From contig NZ_CP013234.1 in assembly GCF_001584185.1 (NCBI RefSeq), forward strand, positions 310,001 through 374,000: a stretch of 64,000 bases of DNA, written 5' to 3'. A model generated the notes under the pieces. It made no database searches. It saw nothing but the letters and a program-made list of their open reading frames with translations, and was not told the DNA's origin. Positions 17,427 through 25,679 of the stretch are shown here, one piece after another. The stretch is from Collimonas pratensis. Lineage in GTDB: Bacteria; Pseudomonadota; Gammaproteobacteria; Burkholderiales; Burkholderiaceae_D. The position numbers were made by a program, and so were the translations under genes. The stretch's first letter is position 1. Each line of letters begins with the position of its first letter.

Positions 17427-18602
17427 ATGATGAAAAAACTGGGAATGGCTGACCTGATCCATCCGCTGACGCTGGATGCCTTCATGACGCGCTATTGGCA
17501 GAAGAAGCCCTATGTGGGCCACGGCTCGCCGCAGCGTTTCGCCGAAATCGCCGCCATTCCTGAGCTGGCCAGCATCGATGCGCTGCTGGAAGCCTGGCGC
17601 GGCGACGCCGACGCCTGGGCCCCGCGCGACACCAAGAATCCGCTGATTAACGCCAGCGCGCGGCAGCTGCCGGCGTTCTATGAAAGCGGCTACACGCTTT
17701 ATCTCAGCAAGGTCGAGGACCATGTGCCGGCGCTGGAGCCGATCGCACGCAAGCTTGAGCGCGACCTCGGCCTGCGCCAGGACGACGTGTATTTCGAAGC
17801 CTTCATTTCCAAAGGCACCGGCTCAGGATTTCATTTCGATCCTAACGTCACCATCAACATCCAGCTGATCGGCAGCAAGCAATGGTGCGTCGCTGAAAAC
17901 AAGCACCTGGTCAACCCGCATGTCGGCTGGTCGGCCGGCGCCGAGGTCAACGAGCACATGCAGCGCTATGCGCGCCAGCCTTTCCCGACGCGCATGCCGC
18001 CCGGCTGCCGGCGTTTCGAGGCCAAGCCCGGCACCCTGGTGTATCTGCATCCCGGTTACTGGCATTGCACCCTCAACCACGAGCCGTCCCTGTCGCTGCT
18101 GTTCACGATCAATCCGCCTTCCTGGACCGATCTGCTAATGGATGAAATCAGGGACTTGATGCTGAAGCACGACGCCGGCCGCGAACTGGCCTTCGGCCTT
18201 GCTTCTACCAGCGGCCATGAACAAAAGCGGCAACGCCTGCAAGACCTGATCGATGCCGCCGGCGAAGCGGTGGCGCAACTGTCCGCCGACGACTTGCTGG
18301 CCGACTGGGGCGGCACGCTGACTGCCTCGTTTGAACGTAATCCGCAGATCGCCTGTCGCGTCGACGCCGGCCGCAGCGGCCAGGACGATGTGCTGGTGAT
18401 CCAGTCCGGCCGCAAGCAAGAGCGCAGCGTGCTGGCGCCGGATGCACGGCAGGTGCTGAAATGGGTCAGCGCGCGCAAAAGATCTTTCCACGGCCATCAG
18501 GCCGCCGAGGCCACGACGGCCGTGGCCACCACGCGGGTGGCGGAAATACTGGAACAGTTCGCGGATGCCGGCTTGATCGTTAGGGAGGGCAGTAGTGCCT
18601 GA
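17427..18602 (+). CDS. JmjC/cupin-4 2-oxoglutarate oxygenase (ribosomal oxygenase RoxA/YcfD-like)
   Basis: The 391-residue protein has the cupin-4/JmjC fold. FHFDPN holds the iron-binding H-x-D pair (His 136, Asp 138) and GYWHCT holds the distal ligand His 213; the double-stranded beta helix covers about residues 80-235. A C-terminal region of about 150 residues resembles the winged-helix part of bacterial ribosomal-protein hydroxylases. It starts at ATG 17427 (a second ATG follows directly) after a GGGGGG run. Such enzymes use Fe(II), O2 and 2-oxoglutarate to hydroxylate a protein arginine. It is divergent from the peroxidase/glycyl-radical fusion and may share its control region. Confidence 0.85.
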   Translation: MMKKLGMADLIHPLTLDAFMTRYWQKKPYVGHGSPQRFAEIAAIPELASIDALLEAWRGDADAWAPRDTKNPLINASARQLPAFYESGYTLYLSKVEDHVPALEPIARKLERDLGLRQDDVYFEAFISKGTGSGFHFDPNVTINIQLIGSKQWCVAENKHLVNPHVGWSAGAEVNEHMQRYARQPFPTRMPPGCRRFEAKPGTLVYLHPGYWHCTLNHEPSLSLLFTINPPSWTDLLMDEIRDLMLKHDAGRELAFGLASTSGHEQKRQRLQDLIDAAGEAVAQLSADDLLADWGGTLTASFERNPQIACRVDAGRSGQDDVLVIQSGRKQERSVLAPDARQVLKWVSARKRSFHGHQAAEATTAVATTRVAEILEQFADAGLIVREGSSA

Positions 18603-18934
18603 GGCGAGGGACTCCCGCGGCGCCAGCCGCGGGAGCGCCAGGGTAGCCGGCCGCGCATCGAACAGCTTGGAGGTTCAAGGCAGGTCTTGGGCGGAAAATC
18701 TTGATGGGCGATCGGATCATTGAATGCCGCCCGAAAGATATAATTAAGCGGGCAAGCCAAGCTCCGTGAACATATCCGCCGGATACAGCAGCGTACGACG
18801 CCCCGGGCAATACAGACGGGATGCGTCGTTCTCGCCGGCGCTCCGCCGCAATCTAGCCCCTTTCATTGAAAGCTGAGCAACATGCTTCCGATCGCCGCTA
18901 CAAATTTCCTGTCTCCCCATGCAGGAATTGCCAA
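18603..18934. other. Intergenic stretch with hairpin after the JmjC gene
   Basis: No gene is seen here. At 18612-18635 a perfect ten-base-pair hairpin (CTCCCGCGGC, loop GCCA, GCCGCGGGAG) follows the JmjC stop and may end transcription, although it lacks a T run. The rest, up to the LysR gene, has no recognised element. Confidence 0.5.
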
Positions 18935-19843
18935 GTGAAGGGCGTCACCATTCACCAGTTGCGCTGTTTCGATGCCGTGGTCGAGGAGGGCGGCTTCCAG
19001 GCGGCGGCGGAAAAATTGCATAGAACGCATCCGACGATTTCCGCGGGGGTCAAGGTGCTGGAAGAGCAATTGGGTATTTGCCTGCTGGACCGCAGCGGCT
19101 ATCGCGTCACCCTGACCGAAGCCGGCCAGGCCTTCCATCATCGTGCGCAATTGCTGTTGCGCGAAGTCGAGGGATTGGGCGGATTCGCCGCCAATCTGGC
19201 GGCAGGCGAAGAGTCCGAGCTGCGAGTCGTGATTGGCGATCTTTGTCCGCTGCCGGAGATAGTAGGCCTCCTGCGCAAATTCTTCGACGGCCGCAAGACG
19301 CACTTGCATCTGCACTTCGAAGCGATTTCCGGCCCCTGGGAACGCTTGTTCGACGATGGCGCCGATCTGATCTTCCATCACATTGACCAAAGCGATGCGC
19401 GCATCGACTTCATCGAACTATCCGCTGTGCGCCTGGTGCCGGTGGTGGCGCCGGGTTTCCTGGATTTTCCGAAAAGCGGCGAGGTCACGCAGCGCCAGAT
19501 GCGCGACCGCGTGCAGTGCATCATCCGCGATACGGCGCGTCATTCGCCGCAGCAGAATTATTTCTTGATCGACGGTTCTCCGCGTTGCACGGTCGACGAT
19601 CAGTTCATGAAAAAGGAAATCATACTGCAGGGCATGGCGTGGGGCCACATGCCATTGTTCATGGTGGCGCAGGAGCTGCAAGACGGGCGGCTGCTGTCGA
19701 TCGCCGGCAAGCATTTCCCCGGCAATAGCGTGAGACTCGCCGCCGCCCGCCTGCGCAACGGTTCGCACGGCCCGGTCGCCAGCCGCCTGTGGGACTATAT
19801 CGCGGAGCAGGCTGACAGCCTGGCGCTGGAACACGCGCCATGA
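18935..19843 (+). CDS. LysR-type transcriptional regulator
   Basis: The start is best set at GTG 18935, since AGGA lies eight bases upstream and LysR homology begins at once (VTIHQLRCFDAVVEEGGFQA). The product is about 302 residues, with a helix-turn-helix at residues 18-40 (AAEKLHRTHPTISAGVKVLE) and an effector-binding domain after residue 90. An ATG at 18866 gives a longer frame without family support. There is no divergent partner; the next gene downstream is a quinone oxidoreductase remnant. The target is unknown. Confidence 0.85.
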   Translation: MKGVTIHQLRCFDAVVEEGGFQAAAEKLHRTHPTISAGVKVLEEQLGICLLDRSGYRVTLTEAGQAFHHRAQLLLREVEGLGGFAANLAAGEESELRVVIGDLCPLPEIVGLLRKFFDGRKTHLHLHFEAISGPWERLFDDGADLIFHHIDQSDARIDFIELSAVRLVPVVAPGFLDFPKSGEVTQRQMRDRVQCIIRDTARHSPQQNYFLIDGSPRCTVDDQFMKKEIILQGMAWGHMPLFMVAQELQDGRLLSIAGKHFPGNSVRLAAARLRNGSHGPVASRLWDYIAEQADSLALEHAP

Positions 19844-19861
19844 CAATGCCGCTTGCGCGGC

Positions 19862-20014
19862 TTACAGCAACACGACGATTTTTCCATGCACCGAGTTCGA
19901 TTCCATCAGGTCGTGCGCCTGCGAGATCTCGTTGAAAGGAAGGATTTTCTGAGGCAATGCCTTGTAGATGCGGTCGGTGACGTGAATTTGAAACAACAAA
20001 GTTTCGACACACAT
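19862..20014 (-). pseudogene. C-terminal remnant of a quinone oxidoreductase (MDR superfamily)
   Basis: The minus-strand frame ending at 19862 reads DRIYKALPQKILPFNEISQA and then HDLMESNSVHGKIVVLL. This is the characteristic C-terminus of zinc-independent quinone oxidoreductases/alcohol dehydrogenases (…I.P.F.l.e...AH..mes....GKIVL). Only about 50 codons survive. Upstream sequence shows no further similarity and no suitable start, so the gene has lost its first 270 or so codons, probably by deletion between the LysR and dienelactone hydrolase genes. Confidence 0.7.
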
Positions 20015-20201
20015 TGTAGATTTCCCGCCCCTGGCGGATGCTTGCCACGCGCCAGGCGATGGAAAACGGCCTGCGCCGGCTTCTGGTAGCATGTTGCTCG
20101 GACATGGCTGCCGAACCCCGCCTGGCACAGATGATTCCAGGCGCCGCAAGCTGTATCCCCCTGCAACACCCGACATTCATTTCACCCGGATAGGAATCAT
20201 C

Positions 20202-20900
20202 ATGAGCATTACCACCAAATGGATAGACATTGAAGCCGCCGATGGCACGTTCGGGGCCTACCTGGCCATCCCGCACACCGGCAAAGGTCCCGGCATCGTG
20301 CTGCTGCAGGAAATCTTCGGCGTCAACGAACACATCCGCACGGTTGCCGAGCAATACGCGAACGACGGTTACGTAGTGCTGGTGCCGGACTTGTTCTGGC
20401 GCATCGAAAAGCGTATCGAACTGGGCTATGACGACGCCGGCTGGAAACGTGCCGCCGAGCTGATGCAAGCCACCGACGTCGCCAAGGCGCAATCGGACAT
20501 CGCTCTGACTGTCGCCGCCCTCAAGGCGCAGCCCGCCCTGGACGGCAAGTTGGCGGTGATCGGCTATTGCTTCGGCGGCAGGCTGGCGTATCACGCCGCG
20601 GCCGACGGCCTGGTCGATGCCGCGATTGCGTATTACGGCGGCGGCATCCAGAACCAGCTGCAGCGCGCCGACGAGATCAAGGTGCCGCTGCTGATGCATT
20701 TCGGCGCTGCCGACAGCCACATCCCGCTGGACGCCGTGCAGAAAATCGCCGAACGCTTCGAAGATAACGACGATGTCGAGGTCCATGTCTATGCGGACGC
20801 CGAGCATGGCTTCAACTGTTCGCACCGGGCCAGCTATAACCAGCGTGCGTCAGTGGAAGCACATGGCAATTCCTTGACTTTCCTGAGCGACCACCTGTAA
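20202..20900 (+). CDS. Dienelactone hydrolase family protein
   Basis: The 232-residue alpha/beta-hydrolase starts MSITTKWIDIEAADGTFGAY at ATG 20202 with AGGA upstream. It keeps the family triad: Cys in IGYCFGGRLAYH, Asp in GAADSHIP and His in DAEHGFNC. VLLQEIFGVNEHIRTVAEQYA is the signature with the Glu that activates the Cys. Dienelactone hydrolases open lactones in chlorocatechol breakdown, but many relatives act on other esters and no aromatic pathway is nearby, so the substrate is open. Confidence 0.88.
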   Translation: MSITTKWIDIEAADGTFGAYLAIPHTGKGPGIVLLQEIFGVNEHIRTVAEQYANDGYVVLVPDLFWRIEKRIELGYDDAGWKRAAELMQATDVAKAQSDIALTVAALKAQPALDGKLAVIGYCFGGRLAYHAAADGLVDAAIAYYGGGIQNQLQRADEIKVPLLMHFGAADSHIPLDAVQKIAERFEDNDDVEVHVYADAEHGFNCSHRASYNQRASVEAHGNSLTFLSDHL

Positions 20901-21142
20901 CTATTCCGTGCAACTGTACTGTCGTCCCCGCGAACGCGGGGACCCAAGTTACTAGCCGATGTCATGAACATGGATTCCCGCGTTCGCGGGAATGACCGGG
21001 ACGCGCAGTCGGGGTCGCCTAGACGGGGTCGCTTAGACCGGGTCGCCCAGACCGGAACGCGCAGCTGGCGTCACGCCAAAGCCGCAAAAAAATTATTTTC
21101 TTGTCGCTGCAATATCCGCTGTTCTGAAACGTCTCCCATGTC
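20901..21142. repeat. Dispersed hairpin repeats and 14-base tandem repeat
   Basis: No gene is seen here. The gap has a hairpin CCCCGCGAACGCGGGG near 20925-20942, a related inverted unit TTCCCGCGTTCGCGGGAA near 20972-20991, and three tandem copies of a 14-base unit (CGGGGTCGCCTAGA and variants) at 21010-21051. The hairpins are of the short extragenic palindrome type common in proteobacteria and may also stabilise the upstream mRNA end. Confidence 0.7.
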
Positions 21143-22411
21143 ATGAACCCAATATCAACTTCTCCGCCTACGCAGCCAGTCAAGCAGTTCTCCCGCTACC
21201 AGAAATTTGTAGTCGGCATGCTGGCCTTCCTGCAGTTCGCCGTGATCCTCGATTTCATGCTGATGTCGCCGCTGGGCGCACTGATCATGCCTGCGCTGGC
21301 GATCGAGCCGAAGCAGTTCGGCCTGGTGGTGTCGGCGTATGCCTTCAGCGCCGGCATTTCCGGTTTGCTGACAGCCGGCTTCGCCGACCGCTTTGACCGC
21401 AAGAAACTCCTGTTGTTCTTTTATACCGGTTTCATCATCGGCACCTTGTGGTGCGGGCTAGCGCAAAGCTTTGAGATGCTGCTGCTGGCGCGCATCGTCA
21501 CCGGTCTGTTCGGCGGCGTCATCGGTTCCGTCGTGCTGGCCATCTCGACCGACCTGTTCCCGCCGCAGATGCGCGGGCGCGTGATGGGCTTGATCCAGAC
21601 CGCCTTCGCCGCCAGCCAGGTGCTGGGCATTCCGATCGGCCTGTACCTGTCCAACCGCTGGAACTGGCATGTGCCGTTCCTGGCGATGGCCGGCCTGGGC
21701 GTGTTCGGCGGACTGTTCGTGGCCTGGCGCATGCAGCCTGTCAATGCTCACCTGGGGCTGCCGCAGGAACATAGTCCGTGGATGCATCTGTTCCACACGC
21801 TGACCGAGCGGCGCTACCTGATGGCCTTCGCCACCACCTCGCTGCTGACCACCGGCGGCTTCATGCTGATGCCCTTCGGCAGCGCGTATGCCGTCAACAA
21901 CCTTGGCATCAGCCTGCACGACCTGCCGACGGTCTATCTGGTGACGGGCTTATGCACCATCTTCATGGGCCCCTTGATCGGCAAGGCCGCGGATGCCTTC
22001 GGCAAATTCAGGGTGTTCATGCTGGGTACCGCGCTGTCGATCACCATGGTGCTGATCTATACTCATCTCGGCCCGACCTCATTGGTGGGCTTGATTGTGG
22101 TCAATGCGATTCTGTTCGTCGGCATCTTCTCGCGCATGATTCCCTACCAGGCGCTGGTGTCGTCGGTGCCGTCGGCGACACAGCGCGGCTCGTTCAGCGC
22201 CATCAGCGCCTCCATCCAGCAACTGTCGGGCGGTGTTGCTTCGGTCGTCGCCGGCCACATCGTCACGCTCGGGGCGGACGGCAAGCTGCAGCATTTCGAC
22301 GTGCTGGGCTACGTATTGGTCGGCACCTCGCTGGCAGCCTTGCTGCTGCTGTGGCGTCTTCAGCGCAGCCTCGGCAACGTGGCGACGCCGTTGCCGGCAG
22401 CGGCTCCTTAA
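21143..22411 (+). CDS. MFS transporter
   Basis: The 422-residue protein has twelve predicted membrane helices. Motif A is present as GFADRFDRKKLLLF after helix 2, and GQ-like signatures in the DHA1 region include VTGLFGGVIGSVVLAISTDL and MRGRVMGLIQTAFAASQVLG. This pattern resembles sugar or drug efflux members of the DHA1 group (AraJ/PbuE-like). It stands alone, with hairpin repeats on both sides, so its substrate cannot be inferred. Confidence 0.85.
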   Translation: MNPISTSPPTQPVKQFSRYQKFVVGMLAFLQFAVILDFMLMSPLGALIMPALAIEPKQFGLVVSAYAFSAGISGLLTAGFADRFDRKKLLLFFYTGFIIGTLWCGLAQSFEMLLLARIVTGLFGGVIGSVVLAISTDLFPPQMRGRVMGLIQTAFAASQVLGIPIGLYLSNRWNWHVPFLAMAGLGVFGGLFVAWRMQPVNAHLGLPQEHSPWMHLFHTLTERRYLMAFATTSLLTTGGFMLMPFGSAYAVNNLGISLHDLPTVYLVTGLCTIFMGPLIGKAADAFGKFRVFMLGTALSITMVLIYTHLGPTSLVGLIVVNAILFVGIFSRMIPYQALVSSVPSATQRGSFSAISASIQQLSGGVASVVAGHIVTLGADGKLQHFDVLGYVLVGTSLAALLLLWRLQRSLGNVATPLPAAAP

Positions 22412-22468
22412 TACAAAGGCTTGTTCAGATTTCTCTGTGGGCAAGAGGGAGATTATCCTTGCCAGGAG

Positions 22469-22539
22469 GTAGGGTGGGCACGCTTCTGTGCCCACGCGGA
22501 TACCGCTACAGCGTGGGCACAGAAGCGTGCCCACCCTAC
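22469..22539. repeat. 71-bp dispersed palindromic element, copy 1
   Basis: A near-perfect inverted repeat begins GTAGGGTGGGCACGCTTCTG and ends with its complement. Each arm itself folds (GTGGGCAC...GTGCCCAC). A second copy lies at 49094-49164, with matched base changes in both arms. It sits between the MFS stop and the terminator hairpin. Confidence 0.85.
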
Positions 22540-22548
22540 GCACTGCTC

Positions 22549-22604
22549 CTTGATCGCGAAAAAAAAGCCAGCCGATGAGGGCTGGCTTTTTTTCGCGATC
22601 AAGG
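22549..22604. terminator. Bidirectional rho-independent terminator
   Basis: A long stem formed by TTGATCGCGAAAAAAAAGCC and its complement, with a GATGA-type loop and A/T runs on both sides, lies between the convergent MFS and S9 peptidase genes. It should stop transcription in both directions. Confidence 0.85.
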
Positions 22605-22619
22605 ATATTCCCTGCGTTG

Positions 22620-25163
22620 CTAAGGTGCAGCAGTCGCCGCCGGCGTACGTGGCGGCGCGTTCTTCACGTAAGTGTCGAACCAGCGCAGCATCTCATACAC
22701 CAGCTGCTCGTTCGATTCCTTGGCAGCATACCAGTGCGGCTCATGCGGCAGCATGACCAGACGCGTGGTGCCGCCGTTGCCGCGGATCGCTTCGTACAGT
22801 TTGCTGGCCTGCAGCGGCGTGGTGCCGGGATTGGCATCGTCGGCGCCATGCACGATGAGGATGGGCAGTTTCATCTTGTCGGCGTAGAAGAAGGGTGAAA
22901 CCTTCAGGTACACGTCCTGCGCTTCCCACACCGAACGCTGCTCGCTCTGGAAGCCGAACGGCGTCAGCGTCTTGTTGTAGGAGCCGCTGGTGGCGACGCC
23001 GGCGCGGAACAGATCCGAATGCGCCAGCAGGTTGGCTGTCATCAGCGCGCCATGGCTGTGGCCGGTGACGCCGATGCGCTCGGGATCGGCCACGCCCAGC
23101 CGCACTGCTTCGTCAACAGCGGCCTTGGCGTCGGCCACCAGTTGTTCCATATAGGTGTCGTAGGCCTTCTTCGGATCGCCGACGATAGGGAAGGCGGCGT
23201 TATCGATGATGGCGTAGCCCGCCAGCAGCAGCAAGCGATACTGGCGCAGGCGCGTGAAGGTCTCTTGCGAGCCGGTGGTCTGGCCTGCCTTGGAAGCATC
23301 GGCGTAGTCGAGCGGATAGGCGTACAGGATGGTCGGCACGCGCTGGCCTTCCTGGTAGCCGGGTGGTGTGTACAAGGTGAACGACAAATCCAGGCCGTCG
23401 GCGCGTTTGTATTTCACCAGGCGTTTCTTGATCTGGCGCACCACAGGCGTCGGATCAGGAATATGGGTGATGGCGGCGCTGCTCGAGGCGACGGCAGCTT
23501 CGCCGGCGGCGGCGTCAAGCGGCGCGCCGACAGTGCGCAGGAAGGCATTCGGCGGATCCATCACCGACTGGCGCCAGGTCAGGAAATTCTGCGCCCCTTC
23601 TCCCGCGAACCCCAGGAACTGCTCATACGAGGATTTGTCGCTGCGGAACAGGCGTTCCGATTTCAGCGTCTTCAGGTCGAGCTTGTCGAGGAACGGGCGG
23701 TCGCCTTGGGGCGAAGCGCCGGCGCCGCTGAGGAAGATCGCGTCGCCATCCTGGCGCAGCACCGCGGCGCCGTTAGGCAACAGGCGCCGAACCGGGCTGC
23801 CCGGATTCGCATATTTCTCGTCGGTCGACAGATCCCACAGCAAGCGCGGTTTCTGCTGTGCGTCGTCGACATTGATCAGGAAGCTGCGCCGCCAGTGGCG
23901 GTTGAAATCGTAGTCGGTCAACAGCGCAAGATCCGGATGTTCGGTCCAGGAGATGCCGACATAGCGTTGCTCGGTGCGGGTGAATTCCAGCGGTGCGGCA
24001 TCGAACGGCGCCTTGGACAGCATCAGCTTGTCGCGCGCCGGCACCTTGACCTTCCAGTCGCCGCCGTCGAGCGCTTCGGCCCAGATCAGGGTCGCCGGGT
24101 CGGTAGAGCGCCAGGTAAAGTCGCGCGGTCCGAGCGCTACGCCGCCGATCGGTACCCGGTCTGCCAGCGGCAGCGAGGCGATCTGATGCACGGCGATGCT
24201 GGGACGCTTGGCGAGATCCCAGACTTCCACCTGGTGCGGGAAGCGGTCGAAGGTGGTGACATAGGAATAAGGCTTGCGGATAGCGCTGACCAGCACATGC
24301 CGTCCATCCGGCGCCGCTTCCACCGTTTCGTAACGGCCGACGGCGCCGACTGGCGTCACCGCCAGGCTGCCGGCATCCACCAGCGCCAGTTGCGCCGCTG
24401 CGTAGTAATCGAACAGATCCTCATCGTGCTGGTTGCCCAGCGTATCGCGGTTTTCATAGGTGCTGCTCTGTCCCTTGCCGCCATCCGATTCCTGGATGCT
24501 GGGGCCGGCCGGGATCACCGGTTCCGGCGGCGGCGGACCCATGCGCGCGGGAACCAGCTTGACCAGCAAGGTTTTCTGGTCAGGCATCCATTGCAGCTGG
24601 TCTTCCAGCATCGGGTTCAGGTGCGCGCCCGGCACGCGCCGGATGGCGCCGCTGCTGGCGTCGCCAACCCACAGGTCGACCGAATCGGCGGTGATGTTTT
24701 CAAAGGCGAAGCGTTTGCCGTCGGCGCTCCACAGCGGCCGGCCTGGGCAGGCGTCGGCTGGAAGGGCGATACGGGTCTGCGCGCCATCCGGGACATGCAC
24801 CAGTTCAAAGCTGCTGGCGCAAGGCGTGATGCCATAGCCGCCCGGGGTGTCGTGCTTGCTGTGGTTCTTCGGTTCGACGCGCACCCCAGCCAGCCGCAGG
24901 AACGGCGCCGCCACCCGGGAAATCGACGGGTAGTCCTGCCAGGACACCAGCAGCATGCGGTCGTGGGTTGGGCTCAGCACTGGCATAGGCGGCGATGGCG
25001 CGCGCATGACGTCGAGAATGTTCTTGGGCGGCTGGCTGTAGCCGGCGGCGGAACTGGCCGCTGGCGTTGACGTTGGGGCCGCCGGTGCTGCCATCGCAGC
25101 AGACGTGACGCCGGCCGCCAGCAGCGTGACCCAGAGACAGGTCAGGGGGGATTTTATTGCCAT
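22620..25163 (-). CDS. S9 family serine peptidase, exported (glutamyl endopeptidase-like, S9D)
   Basis: Start ATG 25163 (MAIKSPLTCLWVTLLAAG) has AGGA upstream and gives an 847-residue precursor with a signal peptide ending near AMA-AP (residue 25). An N-terminal beta-propeller region (about residues 50-560) contains repeated PLWSADGKRFAFENI-type blades. The C-terminal alpha/beta-hydrolase has the nucleophile elbow GVTGHSHGALM with Ser 703, then HGADDANPG with Asp and LPHEPHWY with the His. The motif order and the APSPPMPVLSPTHDRMLLV start resemble the glutamyl endopeptidase branch of prolyl oligopeptidases. It acts outside the cytoplasm, probably on peptides. Confidence 0.85.
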   Translation of the reverse strand: MAIKSPLTCLWVTLLAAGVTSAAMAAPAAPTSTPAASSAAGYSQPPKNILDVMRAPSPPMPVLSPTHDRMLLVSWQDYPSISRVAAPFLRLAGVRVEPKNHSKHDTPGGYGITPCASSFELVHVPDGAQTRIALPADACPGRPLWSADGKRFAFENITADSVDLWVGDASSGAIRRVPGAHLNPMLEDQLQWMPDQKTLLVKLVPARMGPPPPEPVIPAGPSIQESDGGKGQSSTYENRDTLGNQHDEDLFDYYAAAQLALVDAGSLAVTPVGAVGRYETVEAAPDGRHVLVSAIRKPYSYVTTFDRFPHQVEVWDLAKRPSIAVHQIASLPLADRVPIGGVALGPRDFTWRSTDPATLIWAEALDGGDWKVKVPARDKLMLSKAPFDAAPLEFTRTEQRYVGISWTEHPDLALLTDYDFNRHWRRSFLINVDDAQQKPRLLWDLSTDEKYANPGSPVRRLLPNGAAVLRQDGDAIFLSGAGASPQGDRPFLDKLDLKTLKSERLFRSDKSSYEQFLGFAGEGAQNFLTWRQSVMDPPNAFLRTVGAPLDAAAGEAAVASSSAAITHIPDPTPVVRQIKKRLVKYKRADGLDLSFTLYTPPGYQEGQRVPTILYAYPLDYADASKAGQTTGSQETFTRLRQYRLLLLAGYAIIDNAAFPIVGDPKKAYDTYMEQLVADAKAAVDEAVRLGVADPERIGVTGHSHGALMTANLLAHSDLFRAGVATSGSYNKTLTPFGFQSEQRSVWEAQDVYLKVSPFFYADKMKLPILIVHGADDANPGTTPLQASKLYEAIRGNGGTTRLVMLPHEPHWYAAKESNEQLVYEMLRWFDTYVKNAPPRTPAATAAP

Positions 25164-25347
25164 TAGTGTCCTCAGTTTTGTTTCGGATGCAATATGGGGT
25201 CTGTCAACTTGGTATGTGACCCTATTGATATTGCCATTCGAGACTGAAAAAGGGGCCATCTTTAGCGATTTTTTTAACAATTCGATGCGCCATCGGCAAT
25301 GACGGTATGCGTGTCTCGGGTCCGGCCGCATGAAATCCAGTACGGAT

Positions 25348-25375
25348 TTGACAATGGCGAGTGACGTGATAATAT
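25348..25375 (+). promoter_or_regulatory. Strong sigma-70 promoter of the parD-like/map operon
   Basis: A consensus -35 TTGACA at 25348-25353 is followed after 16 bases by TAATAT at 25370-25375. This is the best promoter seen in the window and points to the ParD-like gene 38 bases downstream. Confidence 0.8.
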
Positions 25376-25398
25376 ACGTTCCATATATGAATCGTATA
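25373..25398. promoter_or_regulatory. Palindromic operator candidate at the parD-like promoter
   Basis: TATACG and CGTATA frame an inner TTC-ATATATGAA near-palindrome, overlapping the -10 box and the expected transcription start. This is the usual place for autorepression by an antitoxin of the ribbon-helix-helix type. Confidence 0.6.
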
Positions 25399-25412
25399 AA
25401 TAAAGGGTCATC

Positions 25413-25679
25413 ATGGGCATCGTTAAAATCTCCGATCTAATGCACGACAACCTGCGCACCGCGAGCGACGCGCTGAGCCGCTCCATCAACGCCCAGGCCG
25501 AACACTGGATGCGTATCGGCATGCTGTCCGAACTGCATCCAGGGCTCTGCCACGGCGATATCTGTCAGCTGATGATGCGCGCCAAGCAGGCTGGCGACCA
25601 AAGCCTGGCGTTCTTCACGCAAGAGCTTGCGCCCCCGGTGACGGCGGCGCCGAAAGTAGCGCGCAGGGTGGTGCGATGA
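25413..25679 (+). CDS. ParD-like antitoxin-family protein
   Basis: The 88-residue protein begins MGIVKISDLMHDNLRTASDA and continues with SRSINAQAEHWMRIGMLSEL, matching the ParD-like antitoxin family (a ribbon-helix-helix type DNA-binding fold in the first 50 residues). No ParE/RelE toxin lies beside it. Instead its stop overlaps the start of a methionine aminopeptidase gene (ATGA), so the two proteins are made in a coupled way. A palindrome over its promoter suggests autoregulation. Confidence 0.8.
   Translation: MGIVKISDLMHDNLRTASDALSRSINAQAEHWMRIGMLSELHPGLCHGDICQLMMRAKQAGDQSLAFFTQELAPPVTAAPKVARRVVR

Noticed and set aside
22437-22543. Short frames spelling GTLLCPRC and ACPPY peptides over the palindromic repeats
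   Set aside because: The same peptides appear at both repeat copies because the DNA repeat itself creates them. No start signals or domain support.
23019-25070. Long plus-strand open frame opposite the S9 peptidase
   Set aside because: Shadow of the peptidase gene. No family motifs, and composition typical of antisense GC-rich frames.
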